A stretch of DNA of 64,000 bases from Candidatus Devosia phytovorans (GCA_029202405.1 CP119312.1:3601001-3665000), one strand, 5' to 3'; counted from the stretch's first letter, positions 1 through 8,777 are shown. The notes: generated by a model not told the origin, from the sequence alone. Numbers and translations: made by a program.

Positions 1-370
1 CAAGGGGCGCGCTTTCGTCGATCCAGGCGCCCTGGAAATCCCCATAGACGCCAACTGTGGAATAATAGCAGAGCCATTGCAGGTTCTCCGCGGCGTCGAG
101 ATCGGCGCGGTGATGCAGCAGCGCCGGATCGCCCGCCTCGCCCGGGGCAATGGAGAGAATGCCGTGACTGGCCTGTCGCAGGTCCTCGCCCAGGGTTTTG
201 CCGGGCGTGGTGCCGTCGAAGACGTGGGTGCTCAGACCCTTGGCCGCTAGCGCCTGAGCCTTTTCGGCGGTGCGGACGGTGCCCCCAATGCTCGCGTATT
301 CGCCCGATGTGCGCATGCGGATCGAGGCCTCTTTGGATGAATAGCCGAGGCCGAAAAAGAAGGCGTTCAC
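1..370 (-). CDS. NAD(P)-dependent SDR/epimerase family protein (partial, 3' end outside window)
   Basis: The first 123 codons are visible; the rest lies left of the window. Reading from a GTG at 370, the protein opens VNAFFFGLGYSS, a beta strand followed by a glycine-rich dinucleotide-binding turn (G7-L-G9), as in atypical extended SDRs of the YeeZ/YbjT kind. Around residues 100-113 it has CYYSTVGVYGD, the strand that in epimerase-like SDRs carries the Ser/Thr and Tyr of the active site. The GTG overlaps the queG stop codon (GTGA), so the two genes are translationally coupled. Substrate cannot be told from the sequence. The SDR assignment is fairly safe; any specific enzymatic role is not. 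Confidence 0.75.
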   Translation of the reverse strand, partial: MNAFFFGLGYSSKEASIRMRTSGEYASIGGTVRTAEKAQALAAKGLSTHVFDGTTPGKTLGEDLRQASHGILSIAPGEAGDPALLHHRADLDAAENLQWLCYYSTVGVYGDFQGAWIDESAPL

Positions 371-1503
371 TGCAGGCTCCCCGTCCATTCGCTGCGCACC
401 GAGCTATCGCTTTCCCGGGGCAAATAGGCAAGGCTGAGCGCATCTGCCCGCTCCGGCGCCAATCGCCGCAGCGCCCAGATGGCGGCCCCACGCACCAGCG
501 GGTCATCGGCGGTCAGCCGCGCCTCGACCATGGGCAAGAAGTCGGTGTTTTCCGAATTGCCAATGGCGATCAGCACGTTGCGCAGGAAGCGGGCGTGGCC
601 GATGCGCTTGATGGGCGAGCCGGAGAACAGCGCCCGAAAGGCTTCGTCATCCAGTTGCACCAGATCGGCCAGTTGCGGCCGCTCGAACTCGGGGCGCGAG
701 CGGAGCTTCGCCTCCCGGCTGACCGAGGCGAACTTGTTCCAGGGGCAGACGGCGAGACAGTCGTCGCAACCGTAGATGCGATTGCCCATGGGCACGCGAA
801 ATTCCAATGGTATCGGGCCTTTATGCTCGACCGTGAGGTAAGCAAGGCAGCGCCGCGCATCGAGCCGGAATGGCGCCGGAAAGGCGTTGGTCGGGCAGAC
901 ATCGAGGCATCTGGTGCAGGAGCCGCAGCTTTCTTCATGCGGCTTATCCCCGGGCAGGTCAGCCGAGGTCAGAATGGCGCCCAGAAACAGCCAGGAGCCG
1001 AAGTCACGGCTGACCAGCACCGAATGCTTTCCCTGCCAGCCGAGGCCCGCCGCCTCGGCCAATGGCTTTTCCATCAGCGGCGCGGTATCGACGAAGACCT
1101 TGACCTCCTCGCCCGAGCGCCGCGCCAGCAGACCGGCGAGTTCCTTGAGCTTGCCCTTGATGATCTCGTGATAGTCGCGATTGCGGGCATAGACCGAGAT
1201 CGTGCCCAGCGAGCGCTCGCCGAGAATGGCCATGGGGTCGGTTTCGGGGCCGTAGTTGATGCCGAGAAGGATGACCGACTTCGCCTCGGGCCACATGCCA
1301 TTGGGACTGGCGCGGCGCTCGGCGGTCTCTGCCATCCAGTCCATGTCGCCATGCCAGCCTTGAGCCAACGCGGCCGCGAGCTTGGCTGGCAGGTCCGGCC
1401 GCGCATCGGCGGGCGCAATGCCAAAGCTCTCAAAGCCCAGCGCCAGCGCCCGGGCCTTGAGCTCGGCAACGAGCTTGTGGGGATCAGAAATCGAGATTGG
1501 CAT
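367..1503 (-). CDS. queG: epoxyqueuosine reductase QueG
   Basis: Catalyses the last step of queuosine biosynthesis in tRNA, reducing epoxyqueuosine to queuosine with a cobalamin cofactor and two [4Fe-4S] clusters. The 378-aa length matches the family (about 380). Two ferredoxin-type motifs are visible: C193-x2-C196-x2-C199-x3-C203-P and C246-x2-C249-x3-C253-P, with a further Cys at 219. The segment VDTAPLMEKP (about 138-147) carries the conserved Asp thought to act as proton donor. The C-terminal region looks HEAT-like, as in known QueG structures. I chose the ATG at 1503 because homologues start just before the LKARALALGF helix; the frame stays open upstream to 1662. It overlaps the GST gene by 20 bases and the SDR gene by 4, suggesting one minus-strand operon. 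Confidence 0.95.
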   Translation of the reverse strand: MPISISDPHKLVAELKARALALGFESFGIAPADARPDLPAKLAAALAQGWHGDMDWMAETAERRASPNGMWPEAKSVILLGINYGPETDPMAILGERSLGTISVYARNRDYHEIIKGKLKELAGLLARRSGEEVKVFVDTAPLMEKPLAEAAGLGWQGKHSVLVSRDFGSWLFLGAILTSADLPGDKPHEESCGSCTRCLDVCPTNAFPAPFRLDARRCLAYLTVEHKGPIPLEFRVPMGNRIYGCDDCLAVCPWNKFASVSREAKLRSRPEFERPQLADLVQLDDEAFRALFSGSPIKRIGHARFLRNVLIAIGNSENTDFLPMVEARLTADDPLVRGAAIWALRRLAPERADALSLAYLPRESDSSVRSEWTGSLQ

Positions 1504-2161
1504 AGCCCGGGTGGGGCGAGATGGCGACGACGCGGTCGTTGAGCAAGGTGCGGAAGGCGGGGCGGGATTTGATGCGGGAGTACCAGTCGCGGGTTTCGCC
1601 GGCCTTGCCCCAGTCGATGTCGCCCAGATAATCGAGCGTCGAGAGATGCGCTGCCAGGGCAAAATCAGCCAGGGTCAGCGTGTCGCCGGCCAGCCAGGCG
1701 CGGTTGGCGAAGATCCAGTTAAAATAGAGCATGTGCTCGTTGAGGTTGGCCTTGGCGATCCGCAGCACGGCCGGGTCGGGGGTGGCGCCACGCTGGTCGC
1801 GCTTGACGATCTTTTCCTCGAGCACATAGCGGGTGACTTCGTCGGCAAGCTTGAAGATGACCCATTCGACCAGGCGCCACATTTCAGCGCGCTGGCCGGG
1901 CTCGGCGGGGATCAGCCCCTCGACGACGGTGGGGGTATAGAGGTCTTCCACCGTGTGGATATTGGCGAGGATGCCAACCACGGGCTGGTCACTTTCGCCC
2001 AGGAAGATGGGCAGGGTGGCAGCCGGGTTGATCTCCAACAAATGCGCGTCACGCAACCAAGGTTTGATTTCTTCCATATCGAGCGGAACGCCATATTCGG
2101 CGCACATCAGCCGAATAAGCCGCGAGGACGGGTCGAGAGGATGATGGATCAGGCTCGGCAT
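1484..2161 (-). CDS. glutathione S-transferase family protein
   Basis: A 225-aa protein with the usual two-part GST layout: an N-terminal thioredoxin-like domain (MPSLIHHPLDPSSRLIRLM, with LPIFLGESD near residue 60, the cis-proline and glutathione-gamma-Glu region) and an all-helical C-terminal domain containing the typical LTLADFALAAHLSTLDYLGD segment. A Ser after the first strand (PSSR) could be the catalytic residue. The ATG at 2161 is preceded by an AAGAGACGAG ribosome-binding stretch. It is the first gene of the minus-strand GST-queG-SDR run and is divergent from uppP, sharing a 116-base intergenic region. The substrate is unknown; such GSTs act in detoxification. Confidence 0.85.
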   Translation of the reverse strand: MPSLIHHPLDPSSRLIRLMCAEYGVPLDMEEIKPWLRDAHLLEINPAATLPIFLGESDQPVVGILANIHTVEDLYTPTVVEGLIPAEPGQRAEMWRLVEWVIFKLADEVTRYVLEEKIVKRDQRGATPDPAVLRIAKANLNEHMLYFNWIFANRAWLAGDTLTLADFALAAHLSTLDYLGDIDWGKAGETRDWYSRIKSRPAFRTLLNDRVVAISPHPGYANLDF

Positions 2162-2277
2162 GGGTGACGCTCGTCTCTTTTTAGGGCCGCGGCAGCGGAG
2201 GCGCTGCTTGGCGCTGGTGGCGAACAACGCTAGAGCTTGCCGGTCGCACGACCCGATGGACTGAATTAGGGGATCAA

Positions 2278-3090
2278 ATGAACGCCGATCAAGGTATTTT
2301 TGTGCCACTCATCCTGGGAATTCTCGAGGGCCTTACTGAATTCCTTCCAGTCAGCTCTACCGGGCATCTGCTGCTGGCCGGTCATTTCTTTGGATTGACG
2401 CAGCCGGCAACCTTCATCGTGCTGATCCAGCTGGGGGCAATCCTGGCTGTGGTGACGGTCTATTTCGCCAAGCTGGGCATGCTGATCCGCGATGCGCTGA
2501 CCGGGAAGGCCTATGCCTGGCAGTTCGCGCTGTCGGTGATCCTGGCGTGTTTTCCGGCGGTCATTGCTGGCGTGTTATTGCGCGATTTCATCCAGGGGGA
2601 TCTGTGGGAATCCGCAGCGCTGATCTGCTGGAGCCTGCTGATCGGCGGCGTGATCCTGCTGATTGTCGATCGCCTGCCGCTCAAGCCGAAGTATGACGAT
2701 ATCTACCAGTTTCCCTGGCATATCGCGCTGGTGGTGGGCCTTTTCCAGATGATCTCGCTGATCCCGGGCGTGTCGCGCTCGGGTTCGACCGTGGTGGGCG
2801 GCATGCTGTTTGGTGCCAGCAAGCGCGCGGCGGCCGAATTCACCTTCTTCATCGCCCTGCCGATCATGGTCGGCGCCTTTGGCTATGATCTCTACAAGAG
2901 CCGTGACCTGATCGATGGCTCCATCGCGCTCAATGTCGCGATCGGTTTTGCAGCGGCATTCGTCGCCGGCGCGGTGGTCGTGCGCTACCTGCTGAATTTC
3001 GTCAGCAAGTATGGCTTTGCGCCCTTTGCCTGGTGGCGCATTGCCGTGGGGCTGGCGGGGCTGGTCGCGATCTACGCTTTCGGCCGCTAG
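2278..3090 (+). CDS. uppP: undecaprenyl-diphosphatase UppP/BacA
   Basis: Integral membrane phosphatase that dephosphorylates undecaprenyl diphosphate, recycling the lipid carrier for peptidoglycan and O-antigen synthesis; it also gives bacitracin resistance. The 270-aa protein carries both signature regions: EGLTEFLPVSSTGHL (about residues 15-29, with the catalytic Glu and Ser) and PGVSRSGST (about 162-170, with the catalytic Arg). Several hydrophobic segments fill the rest. The start is the ATG at 2278 after AGGGGAT. The gene stands alone and ends a few bases before a strong hairpin terminator. Confidence 0.96.
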   Translation: MNADQGIFVPLILGILEGLTEFLPVSSTGHLLLAGHFFGLTQPATFIVLIQLGAILAVVTVYFAKLGMLIRDALTGKAYAWQFALSVILACFPAVIAGVLLRDFIQGDLWESAALICWSLLIGGVILLIVDRLPLKPKYDDIYQFPWHIALVVGLFQMISLIPGVSRSGSTVVGGMLFGASKRAAAEFTFFIALPIMVGAFGYDLYKSRDLIDGSIALNVAIGFAAAFVAGAVVVRYLLNFVSKYGFAPFAWWRIAVGLAGLVAIYAFGR

Positions 3091-3095
3091 ATACA

Positions 3096-3124
3096 AAAAT
3101 CCCCGCAAAAGCGGGGATTTTCTT
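3096..3124. terminator. bidirectional rho-independent terminator between uppP and lolA
   Basis: Perfect 11-bp arms (AAAATCCCCGC at 3096-3106 and GCGGGGATTTT at 3111-3121) around an AAAA loop. A T-rich tail follows on the plus strand and the A-rich 5' flank gives one on the minus strand. It sits between the convergent ends of uppP and the LolA gene and can serve both. Confidence 0.9.
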
Positions 3125-3128
3125 TTGG

Positions 3129-3752
3129 CTACTGTTCCAGCGGCTTGAAGGTGGCCGGGATGGAGAAGAAGGCGCGCGGGATCTGCACGTCCTTTTCGAC
3201 GTCATAAAGCGAGAAGGTCAGCTCGGCGCCGCTCGGCTCGACCAAGCTCCACTGAGCCAGTTCCTTGGTGTCGGTATCAAAGACCAGCGACACCTGGACC
3301 GTGCCGGCCACGGTCTCGTCGATGATGGTGACGGACATGAAGCCATCCGACATGACGATGTCGACCACCTTGGCACTTAGCAGCTGCACCTTGTCGCCGA
3401 GGAACTGGCGCAGCGGGATCGAATCCTGCGGATAGGCGTAATAGGTCTCGTCGCGCCGGTTGAGCACGTAGAAGCCGCGGCCGATCGAGACGATTTCCTC
3501 GCGGCTTGGCGGGTTGTAGCGGAAAGCCACCTTGTCAGGGCGCTCGAGGAAAAAGGTCCCCTCGGTGCGACCACCGCTGGTGTCGATCTGCAGGAACCGG
3601 CCGACCATGGTGCGGATGGCCGAATTATGCGCATCGATTTCACCGACCAGCTGCTGCTCCTCGGGCGTCAGGGTCCGGCTTTGCGCCAGGGCCGGAAGGC
3701 TTATGGCAAAAGCGGCAGAAAAGCCGAGCAGCAGGGCGTCGCGTCGAATCAT
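3129..3752 (-). CDS. lolA: LolA-family outer-membrane lipoprotein carrier
   Basis: Periplasmic chaperone of 207 aa that takes lipoproteins released by LolCDE across the periplasm. It begins with a clear Sec signal peptide (MIRRDAL, hydrophobic core, SLPALAQS cleavage region near residue 24). The mature part has the LolA-type run of beta strands, with RFLQIDTSGGRTEGTFFLERP followed by KVAFRYNPP, which marks the conserved N-terminal half of the half-barrel. The start ATG at 3752 follows GGGACGA. A separate LolB is not in the window, as is usual in alphaproteobacteria. It lies downstream of ftsK in the same direction, but a hairpin at 3895-3921 separates the two, so it is probably its own unit. 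Confidence 0.88.
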   Translation of the reverse strand: MIRRDALLLGFSAAFAISLPALAQSRTLTPEEQQLVGEIDAHNSAIRTMVGRFLQIDTSGGRTEGTFFLERPDKVAFRYNPPSREEIVSIGRGFYVLNRRDETYYAYPQDSIPLRQFLGDKVQLLSAKVVDIVMSDGFMSVTIIDETVAGTVQVSLVFDTDTKELAQWSLVEPSGAELTFSLYDVEKDVQIPRAFFSIPATFKPLEQ

Positions 3753-3894
3753 GAAAGTCGTCCCGGTAGGTAAGTCGATGTGCAGGCTAGCCTAGAAAGC
3801 AATTGCGGCGACAGGTGGTTCCGCAATGGTCTGAGGGCATGCCACAGAGCAGGCTTTCATCACGTTATCGCGTGTGGCGCGCTGGCCAAAATGA

Positions 3895-3921
3895 AAAGCC
3901 CCGGCACGGGACCGGGGCTTT
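3895..3921. terminator. terminator downstream of ftsK
   Basis: Inverted repeat AAAGCCCCGG (3895-3904) / CCGGGGCTTT (3912-3921) with a 7-base loop, 25 bases past the ftsK stop codon. The A-rich flank gives the U tail on the minus strand. Confidence 0.85.
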
Positions 3922-3945
3922 GAGAGGTTGGGACAGTCTTTGGGC

Positions 3946-6720
3946 TTAATAGCCGTCGGCGTTGTTGCCGACGAGGATTTCGCGCTTGCCAGCGTGGTTA
4001 GCCGGGGAGATGACGCCTTCGTTCTCCATGCGCTCAATCAGGGTGGCGGCCTTGTTGTAGCCGATCCCCAGACGGCGCTGGACATAGGAGGTGGAGGCCT
4101 TCTTGTCGCTCAGAACGATATGGACGGCCTTGTCGTAGAGCTCGTCGCCCGAGCCGGCATAGCCGTCGCCGCCGGCGCTGCCACCGGAATCGCCACCGTA
4201 TTCGCCGCCCTCGTCGTCTTCGGCCGTAACCGAATCCAGATAATCGGGTGCGCCCTGGCTCTTGAGATGGTTGACCACCGCCTCGACTTCACCGTCGGCC
4301 ACGAAGGGGCCGTGCAGGCGCTTGGTGCGGCCGCCGGACGCCATGTAGAGCATGTCACCATTGCCCAGCAGCTGTTCTGCGCCCTGCTCGCCCAGAATGG
4401 TGCGCGAGTCGATCTTGGACGTCACCATGAAGGAGATGCGGGTGGGGAAGTTGGCCTTGATCGTACCGGTGATGACGTCGACCGACGGACGCTGAGTGGC
4501 CGTGATGATGTGAATGCCGGCGGCGCGGGCCATCTGGGCAAGGCGCTGGATGGCGCCTTCGATGTCCTTGCCGGCCACCATCATCAGGTCGGCCATCTCG
4601 TCGACGATGACGACGATATAGGGCAACGGCTCGAGGTCGAACTGCTCGCTCTCAAAGATCGCCTCGCCGGTTTCGCGGTCGAAGCCGGTCTGGACCGTGC
4701 GGGTGATGACCTCGCCCTTGGCCTTGGATTCGGTGACGCGCTGATTGAAGCCATCGATATTGCGGACGCCGATCTTGCTCATCTTGCGATAGCGATCTTC
4801 CATCTCGCGCACGGCCCATTTGAGCGCCACCACTGCCTTGTGCGGATCGGTGACGACCGGGGTCAGCAGATGAGGAATGCCGTCATAGATGCTCAGTTCG
4901 AGCATCTTGGGATCGATCATGATCATGCGGCACTGCTCGGGCGTCATCTGATAGAGCAGGCTGAGGATGAAGGTGTTGATACCCACGGATTTGCCCGAGC
5001 CGGTGGTACCGGCGATGAGCAGGTGGGGCATGCGGGCGAGGTCGGCGATGACGGGTTCGCCACCGATCGTCTTGCCGAGGCAGATGGGGAGCTTGCCCTT
5101 CATCTTCTCGAAATCGGACGACGCCAGCATTTCGCGGAAATAGACGGTTTCGCGGTTCTGGTTGGGCAGTTCGATGCCGATGGCATTGCGGCCAGGCACC
5201 ACGGCGACGCGGGCGGAATGGGCTGACATCGAGCGGGCAATGTCGTCGGCCAGCGAAATCACGCGGCTCGACTTGATGCCGGGAGCCGGCTCGAGCTCGA
5301 ACAGGGTGACCACAGGACCGGGGCGGACGTTGATGATGTCGCCCTTGACGCCGAAGTCCTGCAGCACTTCCTCGAGCTTGCGAGCCATGGCCTCGAGCCG
5401 CTCGGGCGCGTGCTCGGGCGAAGGGCCATTGTGCCTGGGCTCGGAGAGCAGGCTCAGCGGCGGCAGTTCGAAGCCGCCGGGCTCGTCGAGGAAGCTCGAC
5501 TGGGCTTCGCGCATCATGCGCTGGCCCTGAACTGGACGCGGGGCGGGCGCCGTGACACGCGGCTTGGCCGGATCGACCGGATGGAAGCGGGAATCGCCGC
5601 GCTGCTGGTGATTGACCACAGGCTGGGTCGCTGGCAGATCCGGCACGAAGGGCACGGCGTCGTCCTCGACCTCGTCGGGATAGTCGAGTTCGGTGTCGTC
5701 ATAGCTCGGGCGCGCGTTGATGCGGGGCGAGATGGACGGCTCCTCGCGATCGTCGGGCTCGGCAAAGCTCGGCTCGGCCTGGAAGGCCGGCTCGACGGGA
5801 GCATGAATGCGGCGGGTCGTCGGGGCCACAGACGGCTCGCGGCGATCGACCATGGGTTCGCGGCCATCCATGCTGGGTTCGACATCCTCGTCGCGCCAGC
5901 TGGCTTCTTCGGCAGCGCGGCGTTCGGCATGGCTGGCGCGGGCGCGGCGGAAGGCGGTGCGCAGCGAATAGCCCATGTGCACCATGGCGCCGAGCGCGAC
6001 ATCGAGCACGGGATTGGTCTCGGGTTCGTCCTCTTCCTCGACGGCGGGGACGCCCTTGCGGCCCGCTGCAGCAGCGGCAGACTTCTTGCGCGGACCGGTG
6101 GGCACGGATTGGCCGAGACCCATGGCGATCCAGAAGGTGGCCAGGGCCGGCACGGAAATGATGATGGCAAAGAGCACGGCGGTGACGGCCTGCGGCTTGT
6201 CGCCCGTGACAAGGGTAGCCAGCGCGGTAAAGCCATTGCCGACGAGGCCACCCAGGCCCGTGGGCAGCGGCCAGGTAACGGGCATGGCAACAAAGGACAG
6301 CACGCCGGCCACGAGGGCGGTGGCGACGATCCAGCTCAGGAAACGCATGCCCAAGTGGATTGGCATGCGGCGGCGCGCCAGCGTCCAGCCCCAGAGGGCG
6401 GGCGGTACGAGGAGAGCCAGTGCCGACAGACCAAGCGTCTGGAACAGGATGTCGGAGAGAGCCGAGCCCGGGAAGCCCAACCAATTGGCCGGCGCCTTGG
6501 CCGTCGCATAGGAAAAGCTCGGATCATCCACCGACCAAGAGGCCATGGATGCCAAGGCGATCGCCACGAAGCCGAGCAGGATGAAGCCTGCCAGACGCGC
6601 CGGAATGCGAATGGCCAGCGCCGGGGGCGGCGGGGGCATGGCCTTGGCCGAGCTGGCGCGCGATGCGCGCTGCGGCACAGAGCGGATTTCGTCGAGTACG
6701 GGCGAGGGAGAACTGGGCAT
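3946..6720 (-). CDS. ftsK: DNA translocase FtsK
   Basis: Septal DNA pump that moves chromosome ends apart at division and activates dif recombination. The 924-aa protein has an N-terminal membrane domain with about four hydrophobic segments (residues about 40-215), a Pro/Glu/Arg-rich linker (about 230-430), and the motor domain with Walker A GTTGSGKSVG (about 570) and Walker B IVVIVDEMADLMM (about 700-712). The C-terminal 65 residues form the gamma winged helix (STSYVQRRLGIGYNKAATLIERME), which reads KOPS polarity sites. The frame can be extended to a GTG at 6759; I chose the ATG at 6720, closest to typical starts, although its Shine-Dalgarno is weak. The linker is rich in charged repeats, as in other alphaproteobacteria. 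Confidence 0.96.
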   Translation of the reverse strand: MPSSPSPVLDEIRSVPQRASRASSAKAMPPPPPALAIRIPARLAGFILLGFVAIALASMASWSVDDPSFSYATAKAPANWLGFPGSALSDILFQTLGLSALALLVPPALWGWTLARRRMPIHLGMRFLSWIVATALVAGVLSFVAMPVTWPLPTGLGGLVGNGFTALATLVTGDKPQAVTAVLFAIIISVPALATFWIAMGLGQSVPTGPRKKSAAAAAGRKGVPAVEEEDEPETNPVLDVALGAMVHMGYSLRTAFRRARASHAERRAAEEASWRDEDVEPSMDGREPMVDRREPSVAPTTRRIHAPVEPAFQAEPSFAEPDDREEPSISPRINARPSYDDTELDYPDEVEDDAVPFVPDLPATQPVVNHQQRGDSRFHPVDPAKPRVTAPAPRPVQGQRMMREAQSSFLDEPGGFELPPLSLLSEPRHNGPSPEHAPERLEAMARKLEEVLQDFGVKGDIINVRPGPVVTLFELEPAPGIKSSRVISLADDIARSMSAHSARVAVVPGRNAIGIELPNQNRETVYFREMLASSDFEKMKGKLPICLGKTIGGEPVIADLARMPHLLIAGTTGSGKSVGINTFILSLLYQMTPEQCRMIMIDPKMLELSIYDGIPHLLTPVVTDPHKAVVALKWAVREMEDRYRKMSKIGVRNIDGFNQRVTESKAKGEVITRTVQTGFDRETGEAIFESEQFDLEPLPYIVVIVDEMADLMMVAGKDIEGAIQRLAQMARAAGIHIITATQRPSVDVITGTIKANFPTRISFMVTSKIDSRTILGEQGAEQLLGNGDMLYMASGGRTKRLHGPFVADGEVEAVVNHLKSQGAPDYLDSVTAEDDEGGEYGGDSGGSAGGDGYAGSGDELYDKAVHIVLSDKKASTSYVQRRLGIGYNKAATLIERMENEGVISPANHAGKREILVGNNADGY

Positions 6721-6835
6721 GGGCGAACTCAATACTTGCCCGGCGCAAACCGGGCCCACATTGGCTTCATGCTAGATCGGTCTGGTTAACCCGAGGCTAA
6801 CCATGGGCGGATTGACCGATGAACTGTCTCCCCCT

Positions 6836-6866
6836 CAAAAGAAAAGGCCCGCCGGAGGGGCGGGCC
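6836..6866 (-). terminator. rho-independent terminator (amtB transcript)
   Basis: Arms GGCCCGCC (6846-6853) and GGCGGGCC (6859-6866). Read on the minus strand, the stem is followed by TTTTCTTTT, the standard U tract. It would end a transcript that reads from amtB through the long stem-loop at 6924-7016. Confidence 0.8.
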
Positions 6867-6923
6867 AGTCTGCCGCTTGCGTCGCGAGGGAGGAGCGAGA
6901 CCGCGGGAACCTCAGTCGTGGGA

Positions 6924-7016
6924 AATAGATCGTGGGGTGCGGCCCGTGCCGTTTTGCGAGTGGGAAGCCTCTGTGGCGGGCCAAGAGGAAACACGAACCG
7001 CACGCCACGATCTATT
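6924..7016. repeat. long imperfect inverted repeat (19-bp arms)
   Basis: The arms AATAGATCGTGGGGTGCGG (6924-6942) and CCGCACGCCACGATCTATT (6998-7016) pair at 18 of 19 positions. Inside, CCTCT (6968-6972) and AGAGG (6984-6988) can form an inner stem. The right arm abuts the next hairpin directly at 7017. It could be a structured 3' UTR, a small RNA or a palindromic repeat unit. Confidence 0.75.
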
Positions 7017-7044
7017 GGCTTCGGCGGGCGGACCCGCCGAAGCC
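7017..7044. terminator. strong hairpin just downstream of amtB
   Basis: Perfect 12-bp arms GGCTTCGGCGGG (7017-7028) and CCCGCCGAAGCC (7033-7044), eight bases past the amtB stop. There is no U tract on the minus strand, so this is more likely a 3'-end stabilising stem than the terminator itself. Confidence 0.65.
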
Positions 7045-7051
7045 GAAGGCA

Positions 7052-8416
7052 TTAGTTGTAAGCGCGTTCGCCGTGGGTCGAGAGATCCAGGCCATCGCTT
7101 TCGCTCGATTCGGGGACGCGGGCGCCGCCGAACAGGGCCTTGACGATGAACATGGCGATCAGCGCGACCACACCCGACCAGACGATGGCGATGACAACGC
7201 CGGTCAGCTGGATCATGAACTGGCCACCGATCGAGTAAGCGGCTGCATCACCCAGCGGGTAACCGCCGAGGCCAGGCGCAGCGACGATGGCGGTGCCGAG
7301 AGCACCGACGATGCCGCCGACGCCGTGGATGCCGAACACGTCGAGCGAGTCGTCATACTTGAGCAGGGGCTTGAGGTTGACGACGGCCCAGAGGCAGACG
7401 AAACCGGCGATGGCACCGAGGACAATGGCGCCACCGACACCGGCAAAACCAGCGGCCGGGGTGATGGCGACGAGACCGGCGACGGCACCCGAGACGGCAC
7501 CGAGAGCCGAAGCATGACCACGGGTGATCTTTTCACCGATGACCCAGGCCAGGGCCGCAGCGGCGGGGGCCAGGACTGTGTTGATCAGGGCAACGGCGGT
7601 CAGGGCATTGGCTTCGAGATTGGAGCCGGCATTGAAGCCGAACCAGCCGAACCACAGCAGGCCGGTACCGGCATAGGTCCAGACCAGGTTGTGGGGCGCA
7701 ATCGGCTCCTTTAGGTAGCCGAGACGCGGGCCAAGCACCATGGCGGCGACGAGAGCGGCCACACCGGAATTGATGTGAACCACGGTACCGCCGGCGAAGT
7801 CATAGGCGCCCATGCCGAACAGCAGGCCCGGGCCCGACCAGACCATGTGGGCCATCGGAATGTAGGAGAAGGTGAACCAGATAGCGAGGAAGGCCAGCAG
7901 CGCGCCCAGCTTCATGCGCTCGGCAATACCGCCGACGATGAGGGTGGAGGTGATGCAGGCAAAGGTCAGCTGGAAGGTCACGAAAACCAGCTCGGGCAGT
8001 TCGAAACCAGCCGAGAAGGTTGCAGCGCGGCTATCGAGCGTGACGCCATTGAGGAAGAATTTGGAGAAGTCGCCGACGAATGCGGAGAGACCGCCTTCGG
8101 TCGGGCCGGCGAAGGCCAGCGAGTAGCCATAGGCGACCCAGAGGATCGAGATCATGGCGAAGCCGAGGAAGACCTGGGTCAGCACCGAGAGGATGTTCTT
8201 GGCGCGCACGAGGCCGCCGTAGAACAGGGCCAGGCCCGGAATGGTCATGACGATGACGACCATGGTGGACACGAGCATCCAGGCCACGTCGCCCTTGTCG
8301 ACAATGGCGGCGGCTTCTTCGACCACAGGCGCAGCGGCGTCCTGGGCGAAGGCTGGCAGCGCCAGCATGAGGGAGGCGAGGGCTGCCGTTCCCAGGATTT
8401 TTGACGTCTTTATCAT
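7052..8416 (-). CDS. amtB: ammonium transporter AmtB
   Basis: Trimeric ammonium channel of the inner membrane. The 454-aa protein has a cleavable signal peptide (MIKTSKILGTAAL to PAFAQDA), as in other Amt proteins, then about 11 hydrophobic segments. Family hallmarks seen include IPGLALFYGGLVRAKN early, DFAGGTVVHINSGVAAL in the middle (with the first pore His) and DVFGIHGVGGIVGALG late (with the second pore His). The ATG at 8416 follows a GGGAGAAAC ribosome-binding site; the frame extends upstream into glnK but homologues start here. It is 22 bases downstream of glnK, the standard nitrogen-regulated glnK-amtB pair, in which uridylylated GlnK releases the channel. Confidence 0.96.
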   Translation of the reverse strand: MIKTSKILGTAALASLMLALPAFAQDAAAPVVEEAAAIVDKGDVAWMLVSTMVVIVMTIPGLALFYGGLVRAKNILSVLTQVFLGFAMISILWVAYGYSLAFAGPTEGGLSAFVGDFSKFFLNGVTLDSRAATFSAGFELPELVFVTFQLTFACITSTLIVGGIAERMKLGALLAFLAIWFTFSYIPMAHMVWSGPGLLFGMGAYDFAGGTVVHINSGVAALVAAMVLGPRLGYLKEPIAPHNLVWTYAGTGLLWFGWFGFNAGSNLEANALTAVALINTVLAPAAAALAWVIGEKITRGHASALGAVSGAVAGLVAITPAAGFAGVGGAIVLGAIAGFVCLWAVVNLKPLLKYDDSLDVFGIHGVGGIVGALGTAIVAAPGLGGYPLGDAAAYSIGGQFMIQLTGVVIAIVWSGVVALIAMFIVKALFGGARVPESSESDGLDLSTHGERAYN

Positions 8417-8438
8417 CTGTTGTTTCTCCCGATGACGC

Positions 8439-8777
8439 TTAGAGGGCAGCCGCGCCGGTTTCACCGGTACGGATACGGGTGACGGCGAGCAGATCGAGCA
8501 CGAAGATCTTGCCATCGCCGATGCGACCGGTCTGGGCGCTGTCGCGGATGGCGGTGGAGACGGCATCGGCCAGCGCGTCATCGACGGCGATTTCGACCTT
8601 CAGCTTGGGCAGGAAATGCACGGCATATTCCGTGCCGCGGTAAATTTCGGAATGCCCCTTCTGGCGGCCGTAGCCCTTCACTTCGGTCACGGTCATGCCG
8701 TGAACATCGAGCGAGTTGAGAGCCTGGCGAACCTCTTCGAGGCGTGATGGCTTGATAATTGCAATCACCAGTTTCAT
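8439..8777 (-). CDS. glnK: nitrogen regulatory protein P-II (GlnK)
   Basis: The 112-aa trimeric signalling protein reports nitrogen and carbon state and plugs AmtB. It starts MKLVIAIIKPSRLEEV, carries the T-loop segment KGYGRQKGHSEIYRGTEY whose Tyr (YRGTEY, residue about 51) is uridylylated by GlnD, and ends with the typical GDGKIFVLDLLAVTRIRTGE strand containing nucleotide-binding residues. Length is exactly that of the family. The start is the ATG at 8777; the open frame continues upstream to 8840 without support. A near-consensus sigma-54 promoter lies 47 bases upstream, consistent with NtrC control. Linkage to amtB favours GlnK over GlnB. Confidence 0.96.
   Translation of the reverse strand: MKLVIAIIKPSRLEEVRQALNSLDVHGMTVTEVKGYGRQKGHSEIYRGTEYAVHFLPKLKVEIAVDDALADAVSTAIRDSAQTGRIGDGKIFVLDLLAVTRIRTGETGAAAL

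Larger units (their letters stand above)
6721..7051. other. structured intergenic region between ftsK and amtB
   Basis: These 331 bases contain no convincing gene. They hold three separate inverted repeats: a GC-rich hairpin at 6846-6866, a long 93-base stem-loop at 6924-7016, and a hairpin at 7017-7044. Both flanking genes are on the minus strand, so this is the 3' side of amtB and the promoter side of ftsK. Confidence 0.8.

Noticed and set aside
3928..5226. 432-codon plus-strand open frame opposite ftsK
   Set aside because: It is antisense to conserved FtsK motor sequence; the GC-rich third-base pattern leaves opposite frames open and its translation has no recognisable domain.
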